NCBI GenBank assembly: GCA_030840285.1
Contig: JAVEES010000416.1
Span: 1-37,783 of the forward strand
Origin: Pseudonocardiales bacterium
Lineage (GTDB): Bacteria > Actinomycetota > Actinomycetes > Mycobacteriales > Jatrophihabitantaceae
Reading direction: 5' to 3'
DNA: 37,783 nt
The notes under the pieces were generated by a model that was not told the DNA's origin, ran no database searches, and was given only the letters and a program-made list of their open reading frames with translations. Below are positions 22,113 through 31,710 of the stretch, piece after piece. Numbering within the stretch: the first letter of the stretch is position 1; every line of letters starts with the position of its first letter. The translations under genes were made by a program, and so were the position numbers.

Positions 22113-22565
22113 TCAGTCTTCGTCGTCGGTTTCACGGGCCTTGCGATAAGGGTCGGCGTCACCGGCCGGCAGGGCATTCGCCCGAACTCGCTCGACCTCG
22201 GCGTCTGCCTGCCGGGCCACCGCCAGCAGATCATCGATGTGCCGGGCCGACTCGGGCAGTTCGTCGAGCAGGAACGTCAGAGTCGGGGTGAACTTGACGC
22301 CCGTCTGGCGACCGACCTCGGTACGCATCTGGCCCTTGGCGGCCTCCAGCGCGGCTGCGGAGTCGCTACGCTCGCCCGCGTCGCCGTAGACGGTGTAGAA
22401 GATCGTGGCGTCATGCAGGTCACCGGTCATCCGGACTTCGGTGATGGTCACCATGCCGAGCCTCGGATCCTTCAGCTGGCTCTCGATGTACGAGGCGACG
22501 ATCTGCCGGATCCTGCCCGCCAGTCGGCGAGCCCGTGGCGAATCAGCCATTGTCGTTCCTTCCAC
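22113..22565 (-). CDS. rbfA: 30S ribosome-binding factor A
   Basis: RARRLAGRIRQIVASYIESQLKDPRLGMVTITEVRMTGDLHDATIFYTVYGD. Confidence 0.96.
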   Translation of the reverse strand: MEGTTMADSPRARRLAGRIRQIVASYIESQLKDPRLGMVTITEVRMTGDLHDATIFYTVYGDAGERSDSAAALEAAKGQMRTEVGRQTGVKFTPTLTFLLDELPESARHIDDLLAVARQADAEVERVRANALPAGDADPYRKARETDDED

Positions 22566-22573
22566 ACGTGAAT

Positions 22574-22612
22574 CGGGGAGTCTCCGAACCCCATGGATTC
22601 GGAAACTCCCCG
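22574..22612 (-). other. Strong RNA hairpin in the infB-rbfA intergenic region
   Basis: Minus RNA CGGGGAGUUUCCGAA-UCCAUGGGG-UUCGGAGACUCCCCG: 15-bp stem with one wobble and a 9-nt loop; no U-tract follows. Confidence 0.85.
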
Positions 22613-22622
22613 ACTTCGGTTC

Positions 22623-25448
22623 CTAGCCGCGAGGCTTCTCGCGCATCTCGAACGTCTCGATCACGTCACCGACCTTGATGTCGTTGTACGAGCCGAGGCC
22701 GATACCGCATTCGAAGCCCTCGCGAACCTCGGTCGCATCGTCCTTGAACCGCCGCAGCGACTCGATCGACAGGTGCTCGTTGACGACGATGCCGTCGCGA
22801 ACCAGCCGCGCCTTGGAGTTGCGCCGGATCGTTCCGGAACGGACCAGGGAGCCCGCCACGTTGCCGATCTTCGGCACCCGGAACACCTCGCGCACCTCGG
22901 CGGTGCCCAGCTGCGCCTCTTCGAACTCGGGCTTGAGCATGCCCTTGAGCGCAGCTTCGACCTCGTCGATGGCCTGGTAGATGACCGTGTAGTACCGGAT
23001 GTCGACGCCTTCGCGATCAGCGATCTCCCCCGCCTTGCCCGCGGGCCGGACGTTGAAGCCGATGACCACGGCGTCCGAGGCGATCGCCAGGTTGATGTCG
23101 TTCTCGTTGATCGCACCCACGCCACGACCGATGACCCGCAGCGACACCTCGTCGTTGCCGTCGTTCAACTCGATCTTGAGCAGGGCATCCTCGAGAGCCT
23201 CCACCGAACCGGAGACGTCACCCTTGATGATGAGGTTCAACTGCTGAACCTCACCGGCCGCCAGCGCCTTGTCCAGATCATCGAGAGAGATCCGGCGCCG
23301 GTTGGCTGCCAGCTGCGCGTTGCGCTCGCGAGTCGAGCGGCGGTCGGCAATCTGACGGGCGATCCGGTCCTCTTCGACGACGATGAACGAGTCACCGGCA
23401 CCCGGCACAGACGTCAGGCCGAGCACCATGACCGGAGTTCCAGGCCCCGCCTCTTCGACGTTTGCGCCGTCGTCGTCGAGCATCGCCCGCACCCGCCCGA
23501 AGGCGTCGCCGGCCACGATCGAGTCGCCGACCCGCAGCGTTCCGCGCTGGACCAGGACGGTCGCGACCGGGCCGCGACCTCGGTCCAGGTGTGCCTCGAT
23601 GGCAACACCCTGCGCGTCCTGCGTCGGGTTTGCCCGCAGGTCCAGTGCCGCGTCGGCGGTGAGCAGGATGCCTTCGAGCAGGCCGTCGATGTTGAGGTTG
23701 GCCCGCGCCGACACGTCCACGAACAGCGTGTCGCCGCCGTACTCCTCGGCCACCAGCCCGTACTCGGTGAGCTGCTGGCGCACCTTCGCCGGGTTGGCGT
23801 CCTCCTTGTCGATCTTGTTGACCGCGACCACGATCGGCACCTCTGCCGCCTGAGCGTGGTTGAGCGCCTCGATGGTCTGCGGCATCACGCCGTCATCGGC
23901 GGCCACGACCAGCACCGCGATGTCGGTGATCGAGGCACCGCGGGCACGCATGGCGGTGAACGCCTCGTGTCCCGGGGTGTCGATGAAGGTGATCGCCCGA
24001 TCGTCGCCCTCGTGCTCGACGTGAACCTGATACGCACCGATGTGCTGGGTGATACCGCCGGCCTCGCCCGCGATCACGTTCGACTTGCGGATCGCATCGA
24101 GGAGGCGGGTTTTACCGTGGTCGACGTGACCCATGACGGTCACCACCGGTGGACGCGCGACGAGCTGGTCCTCGTTGCCTTGGTCGGCACCGAAGGTCAG
24201 GTCGAAGGATTCGAGTAGCTCGCGGTCCTCATCCTCTGGGCTGACGACCTGAACGTTGTAGTTCAGCTCCTCGCCCAGCAGCTGCAGCGTCTCCTCGTTG
24301 ACCGACTGGGTAGCGGTGACCATCTCGCCGAGATGGAACATCACGGTCACCAGCGACGCCGGGTTGGCGTTGATCTTCTCGGCGAAGTCGCTCAGCGAGG
24401 CACCACGGGGCAGTCGCAGGACCTCTCCGCTGCCGCGGGGAACCTGCACGCCACCCAGCGACGGCGCCGACATGTTGTCGAATTCCTGACGCCGCTGCTT
24501 CTTGCTCTTCTTGCCACGGACGGGACGACCACCCTGGCGACCGAACGCGCCCGCGGTACCAGCACCGCGCCCGCGGCCACCGGGGCCACCGCCACCGGGA
24601 CGGGGACCGAAGCCGCCCCCACCAGGGGCGCCGCCGGGTCCGCCGCGGTAGTTGCCGCCGCCACCAGGGGCGCCGCCGGGTCCGCCGCGGTAGTTGCCGC
24701 CACCCGCGCCAGCACCTGGTGCACCGCCCGGACGACCAGGTCCACCGGGACGTCCTGCTCCAGCGCCGCCAGGTCCTGGACGGCCGGGAGCGCCCGGTCG
24801 ACCAGCACCGGGGCCGCCCGGACGGCCCGGAACCATGCCGGGGTTCGGGCGGGGCGGCATCATGCCGGGATTGGGTCGGGGCCCACCTGGGCCGGCACTA
24901 CCCCCGGGACGGGAGCCTGCCGGCCGTGGGGGCAGCTGTCCCGGTCCGGTTGGCGAGCCGCCCGGACGAGGCGCCGCCGGACGGGCCGGGGCCTGACCTC
25001 CACCCACTCCGAAGGGGTTGTTCGCAACTCGGGGAGCGCCGGGACGAGGTGTGCCCGGACGTGGTCCAGGACCAGCCGAGGGCCGCTGTGTCGCCGAATG
25101 ATCCTCGACGGGTGCGACGCTGGCTGCCGGTGCAACCGGGGCAGCCGGAGCGACCGGCTCCGGCGCGGGTGCGGGTGCGACCTCGACTACGGGAGCCGGG
25201 GCTGCTGCCACCGGCTCGGGTGCGGGCTTGGGTGCCGGCCGCGGCGCGGCCTTCTTCGCCGGAGCGGCCGAAGCCGCCGGGAACGCTTCGCGGAGCCGAC
25301 GCGCCACGGGCGCTTCGACGGTTGATGAGGCACTCTTGACGAACTCGCCGAGTTCGCTCAGCTTTGCCAGAACTTCCTTGCTAGGTACGCCAAGCTCTTT
25401 CGCGAGCTCGTGTACGCGGGCCTTGCCTGCCACTGGACTCCTTGTCAC
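22623..25448 (-). CDS. infB: Translation initiation factor IF-2
   Basis: [37 protein letters not shown]; long Pro/Gly/Ala-rich N-terminus. Confidence 0.99.
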   Translation of the reverse strand: MTRSPVAGKARVHELAKELGVPSKEVLAKLSELGEFVKSASSTVEAPVARRLREAFPAASAAPAKKAAPRPAPKPAPEPVAAAPAPVVEVAPAPAPEPVAPAAPVAPAASVAPVEDHSATQRPSAGPGPRPGTPRPGAPRVANNPFGVGGGQAPARPAAPRPGGSPTGPGQLPPRPAGSRPGGSAGPGGPRPNPGMMPPRPNPGMVPGRPGGPGAGRPGAPGRPGPGGAGAGRPGGPGRPGGAPGAGAGGGNYRGGPGGAPGGGGNYRGGPGGAPGGGGFGPRPGGGGPGGRGRGAGTAGAFGRQGGRPVRGKKSKKQRRQEFDNMSAPSLGGVQVPRGSGEVLRLPRGASLSDFAEKINANPASLVTVMFHLGEMVTATQSVNEETLQLLGEELNYNVQVVSPEDEDRELLESFDLTFGADQGNEDQLVARPPVVTVMGHVDHGKTRLLDAIRKSNVIAGEAGGITQHIGAYQVHVEHEGDDRAITFIDTPGHEAFTAMRARGASITDIAVLVVAADDGVMPQTIEALNHAQAAEVPIVVAVNKIDKEDANPAKVRQQLTEYGLVAEEYGGDTLFVDVSARANLNIDGLLEGILLTADAALDLRANPTQDAQGVAIEAHLDRGRGPVATVLVQRGTLRVGDSIVAGDAFGRVRAMLDDDGANVEEAGPGTPVMVLGLTSVPGAGDSFIVVEEDRIARQIADRRSTRERNAQLAANRRRISLDDLDKALAAGEVQQLNLIIKGDVSGSVEALEDALLKIELNDGNDEVSLRVIGRGVGAINENDINLAIASDAVVIGFNVRPAGKAGEIADREGVDIRYYTVIYQAIDEVEAALKGMLKPEFEEAQLGTAEVREVFRVPKIGNVAGSLVRSGTIRRNSKARLVRDGIVVNEHLSIESLRRFKDDATEVREGFECGIGLGSYNDIKVGDVIETFEMREKPRG
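24619..24702 (-). repeat. 42-bp tandem repeat, two copies, inside infB
   Basis: CCACCAGGGGCGCCGCCGGGTCCGCCGCGGTAGTTGCCGCC(G/A) at 24619-24660 and 24661-24702, one difference; encodes [14 protein letters not shown] twice. Confidence 0.95.
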
Positions 25449-25495
25449 AGGACCGGGCGGCGACCCGCTCGATCCCGATTAGGTGGGAAACGCAC

Positions 25496-25906
25496 TCATG
25501 GTTGGCGCTTCATCGGGTGCTCATAGCTCTCAGTCTCACTTTCGCGGGTTTCCCCTACGTCTCGTCCGGCGGGAGCTGGACGGGATGGTACTGATCCGGT
25601 CAGCCCCTCGATGTACTCACGAACCGGTGCCGGATCGGCCGCTGCGATCAACCGCAGTGCTCGCCCGAATGCCCGGCGCCGCTCAGCGAGGGCCACGCAC
25701 GCCGGATCGGGATGCAACCATGCTCCCCTACCGCGCGCGCGGCGCCGTGGGTCGGGCCGGATCGGTATCGGGAGACCCGCCACCTGCTCCGGCCGATCCG
25801 CGGTGACGCGAAGCAACTCGGTGGCCGTCGATCGCTGGCGGCAGCCGATACACGTGCGGATTACCGCTGGTGCAGCAAGGACTGCCGTCGGTGGGTTGAC
25901 GGCCAT
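25496..25906 (-). CDS. ylxR: YlxR family RNA-binding/nucleoid-type protein (DUF448)
   Basis: VIRTCIGCRQRSTATELLRV...GRGAWLHPDPACVALAERRRAFGRALRL; between nusA and infB. Start uncertain. Confidence 0.9.
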   Translation of the reverse strand: MAVNPPTAVLAAPAVIRTCIGCRQRSTATELLRVTADRPEQVAGLPIPIRPDPRRRARGRGAWLHPDPACVALAERRRAFGRALRLIAAADPAPVREYIEGLTGSVPSRPAPAGRDVGETRESETESYEHPMKRQP

Positions 25907-25974
25907 CGATCAGTCTACTCCCCCGCGGCGATCACATAGCCCACCGGTGCGCGCCCGGTGCCGGTCAGCGATCA

Positions 25975-27003
25975 CTACGCGAGTCGCTCACGCGGCGAAT
26001 CGGTCACCGCTCCACCACCGGCGAACTCGGCGTCGGAGTGGATGTCGATGCGCCAGCCGGTCAGCCGGGCGGCCAGGCGCGCGTTCTGTCCCTCGCGTCC
26101 GATCGCCAGGGACAGCTGATAGTCAGGCACCACGACCCTGGCCGCCTTCGCCACCGGATCCACGACGGTGACCTCCTGGGCCCGGGCCGGTGACAGGGCG
26201 TTGCCGACGAAGGTGGCCGGGTCCTCGTCGTAGTCGATGATGTCGATCTTCTCGCCGTGCAGTTCGGCCACCACGTTGCGCACCCGCTGACCCATCGGCC
26301 CGATGCAGGCACCCTTGGCATTCAGGCCATCCACGGTGCTGTGGACCGCAATCTTGGTCCGGTGGCCGGACTCGCGGGCGACGGCCATGACCTCGACGCT
26401 GCCGTCGGCGATCTCGGGCACCTCGAGCGCGAACAGCTTCTTGACCAGATTGGGGTGCGTGCGGCTCAGCGTGATCTGCAAACCGCGCATTCCGCGGGTC
26501 ACCGCAACCACGTAGGTCTTGATGCGCATGCCGTGCTCATACACCTCGCCGGGCACCTGCTCGGACTGCGGCAGGACGGCCTCGATCTTGTTGTTCAACT
26601 CGATGATCACCAAGCCGCGCTGCGCCGCCTGCGCGTCGGCCTGGATCACGCCCGTGACGATGTCGCCTTCGTGGCCGGAGTACTCGCCATAGGTGTGATC
26701 ATGCTCGGCATCACGTAGCCGCTGCATGATCACCTGCTTCGCCGTCATCGCGGCGATCCGCCCGAAGTCGGTAGGCGTGTCGTCGAACTCCTCGACCAGC
26801 GTGCCGTCGGCGGCGTACTCGGCAGCCCAGACCGTGACCGAGCCCGTCTTGCGGTCGATCTCGACCCTGGCGTGCGGCATCGGGTGGTTGGTGTGCCGGT
26901 AGGCCGTCAGCAGAGCGGTCTCCATCGCCTCCATCACGGTGTCGAAGGAGATCTCCTTCTCACGTTCGATGCTGCGCAGCGCAGCGATGTCTACCGAAAC
27001 CAT
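25975..27003 (-). CDS. nusA: Transcription termination/antitermination protein NusA
   Basis: [37 protein letters not shown] region [57 protein letters not shown]. Confidence 0.98.
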   Translation of the reverse strand: MVSVDIAALRSIEREKEISFDTVMEAMETALLTAYRHTNHPMPHARVEIDRKTGSVTVWAAEYAADGTLVEEFDDTPTDFGRIAAMTAKQVIMQRLRDAEHDHTYGEYSGHEGDIVTGVIQADAQAAQRGLVIIELNNKIEAVLPQSEQVPGEVYEHGMRIKTYVVAVTRGMRGLQITLSRTHPNLVKKLFALEVPEIADGSVEVMAVARESGHRTKIAVHSTVDGLNAKGACIGPMGQRVRNVVAELHGEKIDIIDYDEDPATFVGNALSPARAQEVTVVDPVAKAARVVVPDYQLSLAIGREGQNARLAARLTGWRIDIHSDAEFAGGGAVTDSPRERLA

Positions 27004-27008
27004 GCGGG

Positions 27009-27575
27009 TCAGGCCTCCTCGTCCTCTTCGGACAGTGCGTCCTCGTCCTCTTCGGACAGGTCATCCTCGTCCTCTTCGGACAGGTCATCGAGAACCTCCG
27101 ACTGGCCCGGACGGGAGAACTCGATCTGGATCTTGCCGCGCCCGAGCGCACTGAACGGGTACGCATGTTCGGTGCCGTCGACCTGCAGCGTGACCTCATG
27201 ATCGTCGGCCGAGAGGACGCGCGCGGTCACCGGGCGGCCGTCGGCCTCTACCGTCACCAGCCGACCGACGGCTCGGCGCCAATGACGCGGTTCGCTCAGC
27301 GGACGATCGGTGCCGGGCGAGGACACCTCCAGCACATAGGGACCGGCGAAGGCCCCGCCGCCGTCCTCCGCACCGTCGAGGACCTCGGAGACCGCTCGAG
27401 ACACGTCGGCCACCGCGTCGAGATCGATTCCGTCGTCGCCGTCGACAATGACCCGGATAAGGCTGCGACGACCCGCCGACGTCACCGACAGGTCCTCCAG
27501 GTCGTAGCCCCGAGACGTAATCACCGGGCCGAGCAGCTCGGTGAGCTGCTGGCTTCGCGGCGTTCGCGCAGTCAT
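27009..27575 (-). CDS. rimP: Ribosome maturation factor RimP
   Basis: [59 protein letters not shown]; start MTARTPRS at 27575; acidic repeat tail. Confidence 0.95.
   Translation of the reverse strand: MTARTPRSQQLTELLGPVITSRGYDLEDLSVTSAGRRSLIRVIVDGDDGIDLDAVADVSRAVSEVLDGAEDGGGAFAGPYVLEVSSPGTDRPLSEPRHWRRAVGRLVTVEADGRPVTARVLSADDHEVTLQVDGTEHAYPFSALGRGKIQIEFSRPGQSEVLDDLSEEDEDDLSEEDEDALSEEDEEA
27017..27088 (-). repeat. 24-bp tandem repeat, three copies, in the 3' end of rimP
   Basis: CCTCGTCCTCTTCGGACAG+5 nt at 27017, 27041 and 27065; last two copies identical over 24 nt; encodes DLSEEDED-type octapeptide repeats. Confidence 0.95.
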
Positions 27576-27663
27576 GGCTGTTCGCGCTCCCGTCGATGTC
27601 CAGTTGTGGTTTCGAGTCGTACTGTGCGACCAGCGTACCGGCATCTGAAAGACTGTTCAGGCC

Positions 27664-28209
27664 ATGGCTCAGATATCTCGACGTGCGTTGCTGGGCAGCA
27701 CCGTCATCGCGATCGCCGCGGCCACCGGCGCGGCTCTGGGTACGAGCAAGTCGGTTCATCACAAGATCGCCGTCCCGCCCCCGCAGCCGCCGTCGGCGCT
27801 GACTGATGCGCTCGCGGCCCAGCGGCGGTTGCTGGCAGGTTATGACGCGGCGATCGCGGCCTCGCCCTCCGCCTTGCTGAGCGCATTGCGCGCCGATATC
27901 GCCAGTCACGCCGAGGCTCTTGGCGCCCTGCTGGAGAACTACCCGGGCTGGCGGCTCGCCCACAACGTAGCTGGCACCCCGGTGCCGAGCACCCTCGCAT
28001 CAGCCACGTCAGCCCCGGCGACGCCAGGGGGCGGGCAGGCCGTGGCGGGGACGGTGGTGGCCTTGGCCTCGGCAAGTTCGGCGCTGGAGTCCCGGCTCGC
28101 GACAGAGTGTGTCCAGTGGCCAGCTACTGACCGCAACGCGGCAGCGGCAGTCCCCCTGCTCGGCAGCATGTCTGCCTGCTTGTCCGCCCACCTGACGGTG
28201 CTGCGATGA
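27664..28209 (+). CDS. Tat-signal (SRRALLG) secreted small protein, function unknown (Rv2843-like position)
   Basis: MAQISRRALLGSTVIAIAAATGAALG signal; divergent from rimP; coupled to DUF4439 gene. Confidence 0.8.
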   Translation: MAQISRRALLGSTVIAIAAATGAALGTSKSVHHKIAVPPPQPPSALTDALAAQRRLLAGYDAAIAASPSALLSALRADIASHAEALGALLENYPGWRLAHNVAGTPVPSTLASATSAPATPGGGQAVAGTVVALASASSALESRLATECVQWPATDRNAAAAVPLLGSMSACLSAHLTVLR

Positions 28210-28664
28210 CGACGCCTTCGACGGCGCCCACCATGGACGCGCTGCAGCGGGTGCTCGCCGCCCATCACCAGGCAGTGTTCGCCTATTCGGTTATCGGCGT
28301 GCACCTTGACGATGCCGAGCAGGTCGCGCACGCTCGATCGTTTCAGCAAGCACACCGTGACGCGCGGGATGTGACCGCCGGCCAGGTGGCCGCGCTGGGC
28401 GCTACTCCGGTGCCGGCCGCCGCGTCCTACCAGCCGAATGAGCACGTCACCGACGCAGCTACCGCTCAGCGCTGGGCGTTGCAGGTCGAGCAGGATGCGG
28501 CAGCCGCTTACCGGTACCAGCTGCTGAGTACGGCCGCTTCGGACTCAGCCACCCAGACCCGCAAGTCAGCACTCGCCGGCTTGCGTGGCGGCGCCGAGAA
28601 CTCGCTGTACTGGCGGGCGTTGCTGACCCCCGCTACGCCGACGGTGCCCTTTCCCGGCGGCTGA
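28206..28664 (+). CDS. Ferritin-like domain protein (DUF4439)
   Basis: LQRVLAAHHQAVFAYSVIGVHL...FQQAHRDARDVTAGQVAALGATPVPAAASY; ATGA overlap with upstream gene. Confidence 0.82.
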   Translation: MTTPSTAPTMDALQRVLAAHHQAVFAYSVIGVHLDDAEQVAHARSFQQAHRDARDVTAGQVAALGATPVPAAASYQPNEHVTDAATAQRWALQVEQDAAAAYRYQLLSTAASDSATQTRKSALAGLRGGAENSLYWRALLTPATPTVPFPGG

Positions 28665-28709
28665 GTCGCGTCGAGTGCGGCTGGTCGCCGCGTTGAGTCC
28701 AGTGGCCGA

Positions 28710-29387
28710 TCAGCTCCACCCATCCAGGACGGCGGGCAGTTCCGACAACTCGCTGATCACGGCGTCCGGCCGCCCCTCCACTCCAGTCGTCTGCCAGGCC
28801 GGGATCTGGCTGTGCGGGATATGCACGGCACGCATGCCGACCTGCTGCGCTCCGTAGATGTCTTCGAACAGCCGGTCGCCGACGAAAACGGCCCGGGCGG
28901 GATCGGTGACTCCGACAGCGTCCATCGCCGCGCGGAATGCCTGCGGGTGAGGTTTCACCCAGTCGATCTCGGAGGAATAGACCGAGCCGTCGATGAGGTG
29001 GTGAATCGCATCGCGCTCGAAGATCCTTTCGTGCTCGGCGCGCGGCCACACCGTGTTCGACAGGATGCCGATCTTGATTCCGCGCGCCCGCAACTCTCTC
29101 AACATCGGCTCGGCCTGCGGATCGGTGAAGCTGTGCTCGTCCCACCACTGGTAATAGGTTCGAAGCTGGGTCTCGGTCAGCACCAGTTCCGCTCTCGAGA
29201 GGATGTCGTCCATCGTGCCGCTGCGATGCGTGTCCTTGACTGTGGCCCACACCAGCGCCTCGGCCTCGTGCAGGGCCTTGGCCTGGGCCTCGTCCTGGAT
29301 TACCGAAAGCCAGCAGGCGAAGGGGTCGATGGTGTGCCAGGGGGTCAGGGTGCCGCCCCAGTCGAAGAGCACTGCGTCGATCGTCAT
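28710..29387 (-). CDS. HAD family hydrolase
   Basis: MTIDAVLFDWGGTLTPW motif I; IGILSNTVWPRAEHE; VKPHPQAFRAAMDAVGV; VFVGDRLFEDIYGAQQVGMRAVHI. Confidence 0.93.
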   Translation of the reverse strand: MTIDAVLFDWGGTLTPWHTIDPFACWLSVIQDEAQAKALHEAEALVWATVKDTHRSGTMDDILSRAELVLTETQLRTYYQWWDEHSFTDPQAEPMLRELRARGIKIGILSNTVWPRAEHERIFERDAIHHLIDGSVYSSEIDWVKPHPQAFRAAMDAVGVTDPARAVFVGDRLFEDIYGAQQVGMRAVHIPHSQIPAWQTTGVEGRPDAVISELSELPAVLDGWS

Positions 29388-29446
29388 AAGAGATGCGTAC
29401 CAGAGCTATCCGACAAGTGCTGGGGATCGATCACCACAAGCCCGTC

Positions 29447-29570
29447 AGTTGATCAACGAACCAGACCCAGCCGGTGATCATCTCGCGTTAGACGCTGCTA
29501 TGGCGACTGCTATGGCGACCACAGACGTGAGTTGATCAACGAGCCCGTACCCCAGCCGGTGATCAACGAA
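29447..29570. repeat. Composite intergenic repeat: two direct 34-36 bp copies flanking an inverted repeat and a 12-bp tandem
   Basis: AGTTGATCAACGA...CCCAGCCGGTGATCA at 29447-29480 and 29530-29565; inverted arms 29475-29491 / 29522-29538; TGCTATGGCGAC x2 at 29496-29519. Confidence 0.8.
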
Positions 29571-29579
29571 CAGAGGGCA

Positions 29580-30434
29580 TCAGAACAGGACTGTGCTCAG
29601 GGTGCTCTGCTGCTGCATGCCGAGCCTGGCGTACATCCGGCGCGCAGGCTCGTTGAAGTCGTTGACGTAGAGGCTGACCGACGGGGCGCGTTGCAGGGCA
29701 TAGGCGATGACCGAGGCCATCGCCGCGGTTCCGATGCCCCGACCCCGCAGATCCGGCCTGACCCAGACGCCTTGGATCTGCGCGGTTCCCGACCCGAGCG
29801 CGCCGATCTCCGCCTTGAACTCGACCGCACCGGCCTGGTCGAAGCGCGCGAAGGCGCGTCCACTGGCGATGACCTCGGCGACCCTCGCGCGATAGCTTGC
29901 CGCGGTCCCGTGCGCGAGCGGCGATATCCCGAGTTCTTCGGTGAACATCGCAGTCGCGGCGGGTAGGAAGCGCGCAAGCTCCGAAGGCGCGACCGGCCGG
30001 ACCAGCGGGTCCGCTGACATCGCCGCGCGCTGCCCCGTCACCAGCAGCGGTTGACGGTGTCTGCGGGCTCGGCTCGGTCCCCAGTGCGGGGCCAGGACCG
30101 GCCAGATCGCATCGACGCTGGCCGCGGGGCCCACGATCGAGGAACAGCCACGCGCGCCACGGGCGAGCTGCTCGGCGATGGCAATGAGCCCTGCTGCGTC
30201 CTGGCCCACCGGGATCAGGTTGCCGCCGTGGAAGACCGCCGCGCGCAGCACGGGCGCATCGGCATCATCGATCCCCCAGATGAAACCACCCAGGCGCCGG
30301 GAGTCGAGGTCTGGTGCCAGGGCGAGCCGCGAATCCAGCACGCAATTGACTACCAGGTCACGCTCGACCAGCGCGCGCAGTCCGTCCGCATCGCGCGCGG
30401 TGAGGACCCGCGGACGGGTCTGCAGCGCGGTCAC
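29580..30434 (-). CDS. GNAT N-acetyltransferase with DUF4081 domain (Rv2867c-like)
   Basis: VTALQTRPRVLTARDADGLRALVERDLVVNCVLDSRL; IQGVWVRPDLRGRGIGTAAMASVIAYAL...SLYVNDFNEPARRMYARLGM. GTG start 30434. Confidence 0.9.
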   Translation of the reverse strand: MTALQTRPRVLTARDADGLRALVERDLVVNCVLDSRLALAPDLDSRRLGGFIWGIDDADAPVLRAAVFHGGNLIPVGQDAAGLIAIAEQLARGARGCSSIVGPAASVDAIWPVLAPHWGPSRARRHRQPLLVTGQRAAMSADPLVRPVAPSELARFLPAATAMFTEELGISPLAHGTAASYRARVAEVIASGRAFARFDQAGAVEFKAEIGALGSGTAQIQGVWVRPDLRGRGIGTAAMASVIAYALQRAPSVSLYVNDFNEPARRMYARLGMQQQSTLSTVLF

Positions 30435-30457
30435 ACCGCCGAGGCTACCGGTCCGTC

Positions 30458-31660
30458 TCAGAAAGCCGTGCCATGAAAGGGCGCTCGTTCGGCCTGGAAG
30501 GCGAGATCGAGCCTGCGCAGCGCCGCACTGTCCGTGCTCTCCACCCGTCCGGCCGCGGCCAGCGCGCCGAGTCGCTGACCCCCCAGATAAGCCGAGCCGA
30601 GCGCGTCGACGGTCAGACTGAGGTCCGCGGACGTGGTTGTCGGCGTGCATTCGGCGCCGTCCGGACCACCGCGCAGGCGATAGGTGGTGTCGCCGCGCAA
30701 CGGGTCCATCACGCGCAGCACGACGTCGACCTCGACACCGTAGCGGCGCGCGGTGAGGCTGGCCGGCAGGTCGAGCGGACGTACCCAGACGCCGTCGTTG
30801 AGCGCGGTGGTGCGGAGCAGCCGTCCGTTGTCGAGCAAATGCGGTAGCGGGTCATCGATCGGGATCTGATGGCTCTCGATCGTGCCGACGAGATCCATGG
30901 CCAGCAGTACCTGCCACAGTGCCGTGTGCGCCTCGGGGGTGGCTGCGGCGTAATCGGTGATCCAGCAGGTGTGGGCAGGGTGACCGTCGGCCCAGTGCTC
31001 CTTCAGCCGATAGACGACGTAACCATCGGGATGGACGAGATAAAACTTTGCACTCATGCCATCGCGGACGCTCTCGCGGTCGACGAAGTGGTAGTCCCAT
31101 CGGCCCTCGGTCCGGTTTATCGCTCCAGGCACCAGCTGGCGCCAGCGGCGGTGGATCTCTGGCAGCCTCGCGCGAGCCTGCTCGGCGGTGAGAAGTTCGA
31201 CGGAGCCCCCGCTGGCCGGCGCCACCAGCCGAGCGGGCCGACGATCCAGGACCGTGCGCCGTACCTGCGTCGCGGCGCCGTAACCGAAACGCCGGTAGAT
31301 GCCGCCCTCGCTGGCGGTGAGGATCGCCATTGCCTCGCCGCGTTCGGCGTAGTCGTTGAGCTGATGATCCATCAGCTGTCGCAGGATGCCTCGCCGGCGA
31401 TGGGTCGGGCTCACCGATACCCACGTCACGCCCGGGACGTCGATGGATCCGCCACCCGGCGTGGTCATCGTCAGCGGGTAGTCACCAGTGACGCCCACGA
31501 TCCGGCCGTCATCGATGGCGAGCCAGAACCGATCGAGGTCCACCACGAGCAGCGCATCGGCGAGGTCCTGCTCGGTATAGGTCACGCCGAAGGAGGCGCC
31601 ATCCACCCGAGCGATCTCGTGCAGGTCATCGGGACGGCCGCGCCGAATAGAGATATCCAC
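30458..31660 (-). CDS. Eis-like GNAT acetyltransferase (SCP2-like C-terminal domain)
   Basis: PGVTWVSVSPTHRRRGILRQLMDHQLNDYAERGEAMAILTASEGGIYRRFGYGAAT; 400 aa ending in Phe. Confidence 0.9.
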   Translation of the reverse strand: MDISIRRGRPDDLHEIARVDGASFGVTYTEQDLADALLVVDLDRFWLAIDDGRIVGVTGDYPLTMTTPGGGSIDVPGVTWVSVSPTHRRRGILRQLMDHQLNDYAERGEAMAILTASEGGIYRRFGYGAATQVRRTVLDRRPARLVAPASGGSVELLTAEQARARLPEIHRRWRQLVPGAINRTEGRWDYHFVDRESVRDGMSAKFYLVHPDGYVVYRLKEHWADGHPAHTCWITDYAAATPEAHTALWQVLLAMDLVGTIESHQIPIDDPLPHLLDNGRLLRTTALNDGVWVRPLDLPASLTARRYGVEVDVVLRVMDPLRGDTTYRLRGGPDGAECTPTTTSADLSLTVDALGSAYLGGQRLGALAAAGRVESTDSAALRRLDLAFQAERAPFHGTAF

Positions 31661-31710
31661 CTGCTGGACTGTTCTCTGCCCGGCTGTTGCCTGACAACCG
31701 AATTACGCCC

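Noticed and set aside
22593-24218. 541-aa plus-strand ORF antisense to infB
   Set aside because: Shadow ORF opposite the conserved IF-2 G domain; no family resemblance.
31684-31703. Small hairpin CGG-GTTG-CCTGA-CAAC-CG between eis-like and ispG
   Set aside because: Short stem with a 2-nt bulge; expected by chance at this GC content.
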